A stretch of 42,563 nucleotides of DNA from an uncultured Lachnospiraceae bacterium (GCA_934376945.1 CAKRPI010000006.1:1-42563), one strand, 5' to 3'; shown: positions 34,333 to 42,079, counted from the stretch's first letter. Translations and numbers: made by a program. The notes: generated by a model not told the origin, from the letters alone.

Positions 34333-36071
34333 TTTGTATCCTCCTTCGGAAACTGAGAATAATACGTTTCCTGATAAACACTGCAGTTCTCCAGCAATTC
34401 CTCATGCGTTCCGCAGCCCACGATCTCGCCGTCATCCATCACAAGAATCTGATCCGCATACTGAATGGTAGAAGCTCTCTGTGAAACGATAAACACCGTC
34501 ATCTCACCGGACAGATCCCTGATTGCCCTGCGCAGCTTTGCATCAGTCGCGAAATCAAGTGCAGACGCACTGTCATCCAAAATCAAAATTTCCGGATGGC
34601 GCACCAGAGCACGTGCAATCGTCAGACGCTGCTTCTGACCGCCGGAAAAATTACGTCCTTCCTGCTCTACAAAAGCATCCAGACCGCCTTTTCCCTCAAA
34701 AACCACCTCATCTGCCTGCGCCGCATGGATCGCCTCCCGCAGCTCCTCCTCCGTAGCATTTTCATTTCCCCAGAGCAGGTTTTCCCGAATTGTCCCCGCA
34801 AACAACACCGCTTTCTGCATTACTATACCAACCCTGCCGCGCAGCTGCTGCAGATCATATTCCCTTACATCAATTCCATCTACCTTCACACTGCCCTCCC
34901 GCACATCATAAAAACGAGGGATCAGCGATACAAGAGAGGACTTTCCTGACCCGGTACCTCCGATGATACCGATCGTCTGTCCCTTTTCTGCCCGAAAACT
35001 GAGATTCGTCAGAGAATCTGCTCCGGCATTTTTGTAACGGAAATTCACATGAGAAAATTCAACCTTCGGAGCCTGAGCATGCTCAGCAGATGCCACTGCT
35101 GCCTTTTTCTGTTCTCCGGATACGATGCTTGGCTTCAGCTCCATAACATTCTCAATTCTGTTTCCGCAGGCAATCGCCTTTGTCACATTAATGATCAGGT
35201 TGGCCAGCTTTACAAGCTCAACCAGGATCTGAGACATATAATTTACCAGTGCCACAACCGCCCCCTGCGTAATCAGACCTCCATCCACACGCACAGCTCC
35301 TGTATAAAGCAGCACAACCAGCCCGCCGTTAACCACAATGTAGGTCAGAGGATTCATCAGTGCAGAGATCCGCCCGGACAGCATCTGAATCTTTACCAGT
35401 GCTTCATTTCCGCTATCAAATGCTTCCATCTCCTTCTTCTCCTGACGAAACGCACGAATAACACGTACTCCCTGCAGATTTTCACGGGTCATTCCGGTCA
35501 CACGGTCCAGACGCTCCTGCACCTTTTTATACATCGGAATACTTGCAAGCATAATGCCAAACACGATCACACACAAAATCGGAATAACCACAACAAATAC
35601 AAGCGCTGCCTTTACATCAATGGTAAATGCCATGATCATCGCACCAAATACAATAAACGGAGACCGCATGAACAGACGAAGAAACAAATTGACTCCGGAC
35701 TGCACCTGATTGATATCGCTCGTCATTCTTGTAATGAGCGTTGACGTTCCATGCACATCCATTTCCGAAAAAGATAGGCTCTGAATGTGTGCAAACAGCT
35801 CATGACGCAGCCGCGCAGCAAATCCAACCGCTGCCTTTGCAGAAAAATACTGCGCCGTAATCGAACACACCAGACCAATCAGTCCAAGTGCAGCCATCAG
35901 AAGACACATCTGCACAATATAAGGCCGGTTTCCATCTGCAATACCGATATCAATGATCCGTGCCATAACAAGAGGTACAAACAGTTCAAACAACGCTTCC
36001 AGCAGTTTGAACAGCGGCGCACAGACAGCCTCCTTCTTGTATGCCTTCATATACTTTAAAAGCTTCCACAT
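34329..36071 (-). CDS. ABC exporter half-transporter, degenerate-site subunit
   Basis: The 580-residue protein has the same layout as its partner, with six membrane segments up to about residue 300. The ATPase domain has Walker A GGTGSGKS (371-378), a standard FSGGQ signature (475-479) and Walker B LILDD, with Asp500 where catalytic Glu is expected. The switch position reads 'IVSQRASTI', with Gln for His. So its own Walker site, paired with the partner's LSQGQ, forms a degenerate ATP site, while the other site is complete. This is the known pattern of heterodimeric exporters. It is the first gene of the operon; GAGGAAAA precedes the ATG. Confidence 0.94.
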   Translation of the reverse strand: MWKLLKYMKAYKKEAVCAPLFKLLEALFELFVPLVMARIIDIGIADGNRPYIVQMCLLMAALGLIGLVCSITAQYFSAKAAVGFAARLRHELFAHIQSLSFSEMDVHGTSTLITRMTSDINQVQSGVNLFLRLFMRSPFIVFGAMIMAFTIDVKAALVFVVVIPILCVIVFGIMLASIPMYKKVQERLDRVTGMTRENLQGVRVIRAFRQEKKEMEAFDSGNEALVKIQMLSGRISALMNPLTYIVVNGGLVVLLYTGAVRVDGGLITQGAVVALVNYMSQILVELVKLANLIINVTKAIACGNRIENVMELKPSIVSGEQKKAAVASAEHAQAPKVEFSHVNFRYKNAGADSLTNLSFRAEKGQTIGIIGGTGSGKSSLVSLIPRFYDVREGSVKVDGIDVREYDLQQLRGRVGIVMQKAVLFAGTIRENLLWGNENATEEELREAIHAAQADEVVFEGKGGLDAFVEQEGRNFSGGQKQRLTIARALVRHPEILILDDSASALDFATDAKLRRAIRDLSGEMTVFIVSQRASTIQYADQILVMDDGEIVGCGTHEELLENCSVYQETYYSQFPKEDTK

Positions 36072-36143
36072 AATATTTTCCTCGTTTTGTTTATTTTGTT
36101 GTAACTCTTCATTTCATACTTCAGCTTCCTGCCCATAAAAACA

Positions 36144-36677
36144 CTACAGATCCAGAATCTGATACGAATGATGCACCTTGGGCAGAAATTTCTCCAGTAC
36201 ATCCTTCGTCGGCAGCTTCAGGCTTGAAGTATTGATACATGGATGACAGCCAAGATACTCTGCCTCCGCCACTTCCCGGTCAATCAGTAATTTCACACGG
36301 TTCTGCGTATCATTCATCAGTCCCATGATGCTGACCGACCCCGGCGTAATATTCAGAAACTCTTCCATATAAGATTCATCCGCAAACGAAAGGCGCGGAG
36401 ACGGAATCTTTTTGCAGACATCCTTCGTCACAAATTTTTTCTCTCCCGGCATCATAAGCAGATAAAAATCCGTTTTCTGATGGTTGCACAGAAACAGATT
36501 CTTACAGATCATAATTTCGAGAGTACGATCCACTTCATCGCACGCTGCAATTGTCATAAGCGCCTCATGATCAACCCGTTCAAACGGAATCTGAAGCTCG
36601 TTCAGCAAATCATATACCGCAATCTCTTTTTGCAGCCGGCCTTCCTCATTTTCCGGCCTTCCATGATAAATTTCCAT
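36144..36677 (-). CDS. prolyl-tRNA deacylase-like protein (YbaK/ProX domain)
   Basis: The 177-residue protein matches the YbaK/ProRS-associated fold. The segments 'PFERVDHEALMTIAACDEVD', 'ICKNLFLCNHQKTDFYLLMMPGEKKFVTKDV', 'SFADESYMEEFLNITPGSVSIMGLMNDTQNRVKLLID' and 'CHPCINTSSLKLPTKDVLEKFLP' are typical of ProX/PrdX. Members hydrolyse mischarged alanyl-tRNA(Pro), and PrdX variants sit near proline reductase in some Clostridia. No proline genes are nearby. GGAGG precedes the ATG. Confidence 0.92.
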   Translation of the reverse strand: MEIYHGRPENEEGRLQKEIAVYDLLNELQIPFERVDHEALMTIAACDEVDRTLEIMICKNLFLCNHQKTDFYLLMMPGEKKFVTKDVCKKIPSPRLSFADESYMEEFLNITPGSVSIMGLMNDTQNRVKLLIDREVAEAEYLGCHPCINTSSLKLPTKDVLEKFLPKVHHSYQILDL

Positions 36678-37033
36678 AATACCTCCTCTTCCGTCAACTC
36701 ATACACAATTTCACCTTTCGGCTCATATATCATTTCACCTTTACTGTATACACGATATAAACACAGTTGTTCCATGATATATATCCAAACAACTATCGAT
36801 TATAACTTGTCCAATCTACAGTGTAAAGACACAAAATCCCCGGATCAGAACACAATTTCAATAAATAATATTCTGACCGGGGATTTCCTTTTCCTGTTTT
36901 TCTGTTCTCTTAAGTCCTAAGATGTTAAGGTCAAAAGATGCCTTACGGATTGTTCCATACTTCGTACTCCCACAATCCTGCCAGGTATTCTCATATCGTG
37001 AAGCTTGCACTCCACTTTTATGCTCATATTTTC
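36678..37033. other. intergenic region of 356 bases
   Basis: No gene is visible. It contains the hairpin at 36834-36886 and direct repeats of a 'TCATATATCATTTCACC' type near 36705-36740. The right part, 36930-37020, shows nothing recognisable. Confidence 0.5.
36834..36886. terminator. terminator hairpin
   Basis: An AAATCCCCGG-TCAGAA outer stem pairs with TTCTGACCGGGGATTT across an AT-rich loop of about 20 bases. It can end the small FakA-like gene transcript on the minus strand. Confidence 0.6.
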
Positions 37034-37285
37034 TCAGCCTTTCAGCCCACGGGCCTGCCGATCCATGTCCTCTACAACAATATCGTAAATTTCACCGAGC
37101 GTTGAACAGTATTCCAGCACCTTCCACGGCTCATTCGTATGGAAATGGATTTTGATCAGATCTTCATCACCAACTGCCAGAAGACAGTCACCCTTAAAAT
37201 TCTCAGTAAAATAATCGCTGATCACATCCTCGTCCAGGTCATGCCCTTCGATCAGCAGCTGTGTATCATAACGAAATTCCAGCAT
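37034..37285 (-). CDS. small stand-alone FakA/DAK C-terminal-like domain protein
   Basis: The 83-residue protein looks like one domain from the C-terminal region of FakA/YloV (fatty acid kinase, DAK-related). It has 'YDTQLLIEGHDLDEDVISDYFTENFKGDCLLAVGDEDLIKIHFHTNEPWKVLEYC', where the 'GDEDLIKIHFHTN' segment is the family hallmark. The kinase domain itself is absent. The ATG has a clear GAGGTG site, so this looks like an intended small protein and not a broken gene. It could bind FakB-type partners or lipid-kinase complexes; this is inference. Confidence 0.82.
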   Translation of the reverse strand: MLEFRYDTQLLIEGHDLDEDVISDYFTENFKGDCLLAVGDEDLIKIHFHTNEPWKVLEYCSTLGEIYDIVVEDMDRQARGLKG

Positions 37286-37523
37286 AAACGCACCTCATCC
37301 TTTCCGGTCAAAGCAAAGCTTCCTATTCTATTTCTATTTTATGTCTCTATTCTATTCTGCTCTGCTCTACACTTCCGTTCCATTATTTGTCTTTTCTAAC
37401 CATATTCTATATTAGCACCTGTCTGTCAAATAGAAAAGCCCTTTTTGCAAATGTATCTGCACAAAAATCAAAAAACAAGCACAAGAATCCACAAAAAAAT
37501 TCTTATTTCTTCCAGATTCGACT

Positions 37524-37552
37524 TTGCATTTTCCACTTATTTGTGCTATATT
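37524..37552 (+). promoter_or_regulatory. tRNA promoter
   Basis: TTGCAT (37524-37529) and TATATT (37547-37552) are 17 bases apart, with an extended -10 TG. The tRNA begins 9 bases past the -10. Confidence 0.75.
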
Positions 37553-37560
37553 AAGCGCAT

Positions 37561-37633
37561 GGGGCATTGGCGCAGTTGGGAGCGCGCAACATTCGCATTG
37601 TTGAGGCCGTGAGTTCGAATCTCATATGCTCCA
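37561..37633 (+). tRNA. tRNA-Ala (anticodon CGC)
   Basis: A full cloverleaf is visible: acceptor GGGGCAT/ATGCTCC, D stem GCGC, anticodon stem CAACA/TGTTG around loop TTCGCAT (anticodon CGC, reading GCG), and T stem GTGAG/CTCAT with TTCGAAT. Position 3-70 is a G-U pair, the alanine identity element. The discriminator is A and no CCA is encoded. It has its own promoter and terminator. Confidence 0.93.
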
Positions 37634-37642
37634 TTATGTAGA

Positions 37643-37669
37643 AAAAGCCTGTAGATGCAGGCTTTTTTT
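37643..37669 (+). terminator. tRNA terminator
   Basis: An AAAAGCCTG/CAGGCTTTT stem with a 6-base loop is followed by Ts, ten bases past the tRNA. Confidence 0.88.
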
Positions 37670-38278
37670 GTTGTTTTGAGAATGTATTTTTTTCTTGATA
37701 AAAGTAGTTGTTTCGTAAAAAATCGACCGGTTTTCGACCGACTTTGTGAATACACCATATCTTGACTTGTCAGAGCCAGGGTGCAGCATATTTTTCTGCT
37801 ACGTGGGCACCATCCTGAATCCATTCCACAAGCTCCTATTAACATTTCTTATGAATACATCATCATATATCCTGTATAGCTTTGCTTATAATGTGTATGG
37901 GTACATATATTTATATGTACTATACCTTTGAAGTAAGGTAAAAAAGCCAATTTATACCCGCGATCTTTTAACAAAAGAGACTTATTACATCAGCTGGAAA
38001 GCTCTTATACAGAGCAAACAGATACACGATGTAAAACAAATGCCAAGTATCAAAAATGTCGGTAAAAGTCTACCAATTAAAGTATTTTCGTTACGTGACA
38101 ATTTTGTTGTACAGAGACACTTTTCTTTGTAATGTTTTGTAGAAAATTCATTATACACCTGAAAAACCTGTACGATATTTTTTATAAAAAAGTTATAAAG
38201 TGGTGTGCGAATATCGAGCACACAGAAAATCCTTATAGATTCGCACCAAAAAATCAGTAAATTTTTCTTCCATATTAA
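37670..38278. other. gene-free AT-rich region before the CRISPR leader
   Basis: I see no supported gene in about 600 bases. A 101-codon minus-strand frame (37985-38290) has no ribosome binding site. A CGACCGG...CGACCGA direct repeat lies near 37723-37741. It may be decayed DNA between the tRNA and the CRISPR leader. Confidence 0.5.
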
Positions 38279-38307
38279 TTGCTTATTCATCGAAAAAAAG
38301 ATATACT
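38279..38307 (+). promoter_or_regulatory. CRISPR leader promoter
   Basis: TTGCTT (38279-38284) and TATACT (38302-38307) are 17 bases apart and about 68 bases upstream of the first repeat, in AT-rich leader DNA. It supports plus-strand transcription of the array. Confidence 0.65.
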
Positions 38308-38374
38308 ATAAGCGTAAATACAAAAACATACTATATTATCAGGAAATTGAACTGATTATTTGTATGTTTTTGCT

Positions 38375-39115
38375 GTCGCTCCCTGCACGGGAGCGTGGAT
38401 TGAAATATTGAAAAGTGAGGTAAAATGGTGACAATTGCAGTCGCTCCCTGCACGGGAGCGTGGATTGAAATATAAATTGGAAACCTCCACAAGCCCTGTG
38501 GGCGTGGTCGCTCCCTGCACGGGAGCGTGGATTGAAATACCTCATAGGTAATCATCCTCTGTTCGCTTCCAAGTCGCTCCCTGCACGGGAGCGTGGATTG
38601 AAATACGGATGGCCTAAAGGCAGGAACCGGAGATGCACAGTCGCTCCCTGCACGGGAGCGTGGATTGAAATATCTCTCCGGAGTATATCTTCGTTGAAAA
38701 CGGCATGTCGCTCCCTGCACGGGAGCGTGGATTGAAATAATCTGGAATACGAATTGACTGCTTGGCTGTTCGAGTCGCTCCCTGCACGGGAGCGTGGATT
38801 GAAATATTTTGCAACACTTGAAAGCAAAAACAGCTACTTCGTCGCTCCCTGCACGGGAGCGTGGATTGAAATATTCATCTTCCGTCGTGCGGTAAGAAAA
38901 ATGTTGTCGCTCCCTGCACGGGAGCGTGGATTGAAATATGCATGTGGATAAGTACGCAGCCGTGAAGCTTCGTCGCTCCCTACACGGGAGCGTGGATTGA
39001 AATGTCCTATTATTTTTGTAGTGGGTGGCAGGGTTGAAGTCGCTCCCTGCACGGGAACGTGGATTGAAATGAAAATATGTTAGCCCAACTATCAAGGGTA
39101 CTTAGTCGCTCCCTG
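38375..39115 (+). CRISPR. type I-C CRISPR array, leader-proximal part
   Basis: There are eleven full 32-base repeats starting at 38375, 38440, 38507, 38573, 38640, 38707, 38774, 38841, 38906, 38972 and 39039. A twelfth (39105-39115) is cut after 11 bases. Each begins GTCGCTCCCT, forms a GCTCCC/GGGAGC hairpin and ends GATTGAAAT, the type I-C handle. Repeats 1-9 are identical; 10 has TACACG for TGCACG and 11 has GGAACG for GGAGCG. The eleven spacers are 33-35 bases, with no two alike. The handle orientation and the drift to the right both give left-to-right transcription. Confidence 0.97.
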
Positions 39116-39189
39116 GTAAACGGTAAAAAGCAGGTACCTTTCTGCCCTCTCTAATCCATGCCATAATAAACTCCAACAAAACTATCCGA

Positions 39190-39221
39190 GTCAAAAAAGT
39201 TAAGTACTTAACTTTTTTGAC
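39190..39221. repeat. 32-bp perfect palindrome upstream of tnpA
   Basis: The left half GTCAAAAAAGTTAAGT is followed directly by its exact complement with no loop. It lies between the IS66 left end and the tnpA ribosome binding site. It may stop transcription entering from outside, or bind a dimeric regulator. Confidence 0.8.
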
Positions 39222-39245
39222 CGGCTATAATCAGGAGGAGTCAAA

Positions 39246-39641
39246 ATGACATCACAAACCAGCATAGTAGCAAAGCAGATCCGCCTCATGGAGTGGGCAG
39301 AGCAGATACAGGACTGTCAGAACCGTCCAAGGGAAATGGACGTGGCGGCCTGGTGCGCCCAGCATGGTATTACAAAAGCAAACTATTACTACCGTCTCAA
39401 ACGTGTCCGGAAAGCATGCCTGAACCTGCTTCCAGATACTGAAGACCCTGCTTTTATCGAAGTCCCTGTCCCGCGCAGGAAGAGTTCTGAAGAGGTAACA
39501 CTTCTTTCAAATCCCGGATGCAGCACAGCAGCACCAGTGGCCTGTATCCGGAATGCAGGCGGACTCTCCGCAGAAATCTTTCCGGACATTTCCCCAGAGA
39601 TGCCCCGCTGCATCGTGGAGGTTTTCGGCCATGCTGAATGA
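39246..39641 (+). CDS. tnpA: IS66-family TnpA accessory protein
   Basis: The 131-residue protein has a helix-turn-helix-like N-terminus ('NRPREMDVAAWCAQHGITKANYYYRLKRVRK') typical of IS66 OrfA, which helps transposition with TnpB and TnpC. It appears full length. AGGAGGAG precedes the ATG, and its stop overlaps the tnpB start, as in intact IS66. It is probably useless alone, because tnpB and tnpC are broken. Confidence 0.85.
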   Translation: MTSQTSIVAKQIRLMEWAEQIQDCQNRPREMDVAAWCAQHGITKANYYYRLKRVRKACLNLLPDTEDPAFIEVPVPRRKSSEEVTLLSNPGCSTAAPVACIRNAGGLSAEIFPDISPEMPRCIVEVFGHAE

Positions 39642-39780
39642 TGCCCATGTTTCACAGTTCAAAAAAGTATATCTGGCACCGGGATTTACAGACCTGCGCC
39701 GCGGGATCGATGGGCTCGCAGCGATTGTGCGCTTCCAGTTTTCCCTGGATCCATCTCCTGTAGTTTGTGCAGGATGCTGA
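39631..39780 (+). pseudogene. tnpB: truncated IS66 TnpB
   Basis: The first 42 residues match TnpB ('KVYLAPGFTDLRRGIDGLAAIVRFQFSLDP'). The frame then runs into unrelated sequence and stops after 49-50 residues, against about 115 in the family. The rest of the gene is deleted. Nothing recognisable fills 39781-40043 before the tnpC remnant. Confidence 0.82.
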
Positions 39781-40043
39781 AAATAAAAAAGTGTAAAAGC
39801 CATCAGAAAACTGCAGAAGCTTCACGTCTGTGAACTTATCCACACGCATACGACCCTCCCCGCACAGCGTGGCGCTATACAGACCGATACATGTGGATGG
39901 TACATCCAGCCAGCGGCTGAAAGTACCGCTTTTCGGATGTGTTATCCACAGTCAGAATGCCGAAATGGCCAAATGGCCTGATTAGCGCTGATACAGAAAA
40001 CATGCTATAATCAAAACCAGTAAAAAGACAGGGAGTTCCGGCC

Positions 40044-40946
40044 ATGGCATCCAAATACACAGAAGAACAACTGAATAAACTGGACAAAGAGCTGCTGGTA
40101 CAGCTCTTCCTGGGGCTTCAGGACCAGATGGAGGAGCTGACAAAGCAGACGCAGACCTTAAATGATAAAATGCAGCTGATGATGGAACAGCTGGTCCTTT
40201 CCTAAAAAAACCGTTTTGGCTGATCCAGCAAAAAAATGACAGAACCTGGTCAGATCCGTTTTATGGAGGTGGATGGGGAGATTGTGTTTTTTAACGAGGC
40301 AGAAGCAGCCTGCGACCTGGATGCCCCGGAACCGGACAGCCTGGAGCCACAGCCGCCAAAAAAGAAAAAGCAGACCGGTAAAAGGGAAGCAGACCTGGCG
40401 GGGCTTCCAGTCCGCCGTATTGACCATTACCTCAGCGAAAAGGAACTGGCTGCGGAATTCGGGGAAAAGGGCTGGAAACAAGATGAGTGGACTGGAAAAC
40501 GTCAGCTGGTGGTAAAACCACTGGTGAATGCTTTCTTTGCGTACGTGAAACAGAATTCCGGCAGAGTGTCCAAAAGTGGGAAAAACCGGGAGGCATTTGC
40601 TTACGTGCTGAACCAGGAGTCGTATCTGAGAGTTTTTCTGGAAAACAGGGATGTGCCAATGGATAACAACGCGAGTAAACGGGCAATCCACGGTTTCTGT
40701 ATCGGGAAAAAAAATTGGGAGATGATCGACACGGTGCATGGTGCATCCGCCTCGGCAATCATCTACAGCATTTCAGAAACAGCAAAGGCAAACGTTCTGA
40801 AGCCGTATGAGTATTTCGAATATCTGCTGACTGAGATTCCGAAACATCAGGATGAAAGTAATACAGATTTTTTAGCTGATCTCCTGCCCTGGTCAGAAAA
40901 GCTGCCGGAATACATCAGAAAACCAAAGAACGCCAATAAAAAATGA
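40044..40946 (+). pseudogene. tnpC: IS66 transposase TnpC remnant
   Basis: The N-terminal part (MASKYTEEQLNKLDKEL...) meets in-frame stops at 40203 (TAA) and 40221 (TGA). The frame resumes at 40236 with 'MTEPGQIRFMEVDGEIVFF'. At 'GEKGWKQ-DEWTGKR', about 40482, the N-terminal zinc-finger region joins straight to the C-terminal part, so the central catalytic core with the first two acidic residues is gone. The last acidic position, usually Glu in 'NNASERAIR', reads Lys here (NNASKRAIH). The element cannot move by itself. Confidence 0.85.
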
Positions 40947-41002
40947 CACGGCCGCGAGGAGCGGCCGGATACTTGTCAAGGTACTTGTGGTTTAACATTT
41001 AC

Positions 41003-41145
41003 CCGAAAAGCATTAATAAAAAGTACATGTTGCTTGTGAGTTGCCTGAAGCGGTTAAAAAAGCTCTGAAAACGGTAAAGCATACGGATTGTGAGGGGATG
41101 GTTCCATGCGTGTGGATATATGCACTAATTTACAGAAATGCTATA
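41003..41145. other. orphan segment between IS66 and second repeat block
   Basis: These 143 bases are neither spacer-repeat DNA nor IS66. They contain a short open frame (LPEAVKKALKTVKHTDCEG...) that I cannot assign. They may be foreign DNA joined during the rearrangement that removed the right flank of the insertion. Confidence 0.5.
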
Positions 41146-41432
41146 GTCGCTCCCTACGTAGGAACGTGGATTGAAATGTCACTTTTGTTGTATCAAACGC
41201 CGACAAATCCGTCGCTCCCTGCGTGGGAACGTGGATTGAAATGAGAATGATGTAAAAATGTATGGTACGCAAACCTGTCGCTCCTTGCGTGGGAGCGTTG
41301 ATTGAAATATCGTTGAAGTGTTACTATCCATTACAAGGCCGGTCGCTCCCTACACAGGAGCGTGGATTGAAATGATTATGCGGTAAGTGCAGGTTACACG
41401 GAGGCAAGTCGCTCCCTGCACAGGAGCGTGGA
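41146..41432 (+). CRISPR. type I-C CRISPR array, leader-distal degenerate part
   Basis: Repeats start at 41146, 41211, 41277, 41342 and 41408, with four spacers of 33-34 bases. All differ from the leader-proximal repeat by one to four bases (for example CTACGTAGGAACG, CTTGCGTGGGAGCGTTG, CTACACAGG), as expected at the old end of an array. The fifth is complete only to 41432 and is then interrupted; a matching 3' end lies at 41591-41598. Confidence 0.95.
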
Positions 41433-41590
41433 GTCAAAGCGGATATTCACAATCCGCTTCGCTACTTGCTCATAACCGAGCAGCTGCTTCGCAGCTTATC
41501 AGGAGTTGCTTGTACCACTCTTGATACAAACAAGTCCCTACCCACTGCTTATTACTCCGCGCAATTGAAGCAGAGGACTTGCTTGACTCG
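41433..41590. mobile_element. 158-bp hairpin-rich insertion in the terminal repeat
   Basis: The element separates the first 25 bases of the terminal repeat from a GTTGAAAT tail. Its ends are GTCAAAGC and GCTTGACTC, short inverted repeats. Inside are GCGGAT/ATCCGC and AGCTGC/GCAGCT hairpins. It carries copy 3 of the dispersed module (41438-41469). It has no coding capacity. It could be a small MITE-like repeat of this genome. Confidence 0.62.
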
Positions 41591-41598
41591 GTTGAAAT

Positions 41599-41780
41599 AA
41601 TTTCATGACAATAACAAGTGACAGGGGTTGTCAAGTTTTTTGTGTAAGTTTTAAAATTTGTTTTCTTAACTTACACACTTTATTTTACACCCTCGCGCAG
41701 ATTGAAACATACACTATCGGTGCTGGACACGCGCTTTTTTATTTCGTTCTCAAAAATTCTAATAACAGTGGATACATTTT
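41599..41780. other. intergenic region between array end and cas2
   Basis: No gene is visible. It contains a 10-base perfect inverted repeat, TGTGTAAGTT/AACTTACACA (41641-41650, 41668-41677). A segment GCGCAGATTGAAAC (41695-41708) resembles a repeat 3' end (11 of 14 bases). No minus-strand repeats of the usual orientation occur here. Confidence 0.5.
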
Positions 41781-42071
41781 CTACATTATAAGCAATCCAT
41801 CCGCTGCAGTTCCCCTGTCAACGCCGACGTGTTCCACTTTCGTCTTATAGCTGTTGCCAAGATAATAAAATCGCAGACTGTCTGTCTTTTTGTCAATAAG
41901 CACTTCCAGATTTGCTTTCATCTGAACCGCCTGCGTATTATCAACGATACACTCAAATACAGAATTCTGTACTCTTCTTCCATAATTTACGCATTGTTTC
42001 GCCACTTTACGAAGTCTTGCTTTTCCTTCTATTGTTTCAGTATTGACATCATAAGTAACCAGTACCAGCAT
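41781..42071 (-). CDS. cas2: CRISPR-associated endoribonuclease/adaptation protein Cas2, type I-C
   Basis: The 96-residue protein has the ferredoxin-like start 'MLVLVTYDVNTE' with the metal-binding Asp8, then 'RLRKVAKQCVNYGRRVQNSVFECIVD' and 'LRFYYLGNSYKTKVEHVG', as in type I-C Cas2. It joins Cas1 in the spacer-integration complex. I start it at 42071 with GAGGTG; the longer frame reads through cas1 in another phase. It lies eight bases after cas1. Its transcription runs left, towards the array, while the array is transcribed right. Confidence 0.96.
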   Translation of the reverse strand: MLVLVTYDVNTETIEGKARLRKVAKQCVNYGRRVQNSVFECIVDNTQAVQMKANLEVLIDKKTDSLRFYYLGNSYKTKVEHVGVDRGTAADGLLIM

Positions 42072-42079
42072 CTCACACC

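Larger units (their letters stand above)
39116..41002 (+). mobile_element. decayed IS66-family element inside the CRISPR array
   Basis: The element is bounded by GTAAACGG... (39116) and ...TTTAC (41002), whose outer 23 bases match as inverted repeats at 17 positions. It holds tnpA, a truncated tnpB and a broken tnpC in the IS66 order. At about 1.89 kb it is shorter than the usual 2.4-2.6 kb, because of internal deletions. The flanks (GCTCCCTG left, CCGAAAAG right) are not the 8-bp duplication expected of IS66, so the right side has been deleted or rearranged since insertion. Confidence 0.85.

Noticed and set aside
37546..37845. Minus-strand frame across the tRNA
   Set aside because: It is an antisense reading of the tRNA-Ala gene; typical artefact.
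37985..38290. Minus-strand 101-codon frame before the CRISPR leader
   Set aside because: No ribosome binding site, odd composition and overlap with the leader promoter.
38331..39095. Minus-strand 254-codon frame of repeated 'FNPRSRAGSD' and 'FQSTLPCRER' units
   Set aside because: It is the CRISPR repeat translated in successive frames; such spurious proteins are common in databases.
39108..41010. 8-bp target duplication of the IS66 element
   Set aside because: The flanks GCTCCCTG and CCGAAAAG do not match.
38407..41407. Self-targeting spacers
   Set aside because: By eye, no spacer matched other parts of this window; a whole-genome search was not possible.
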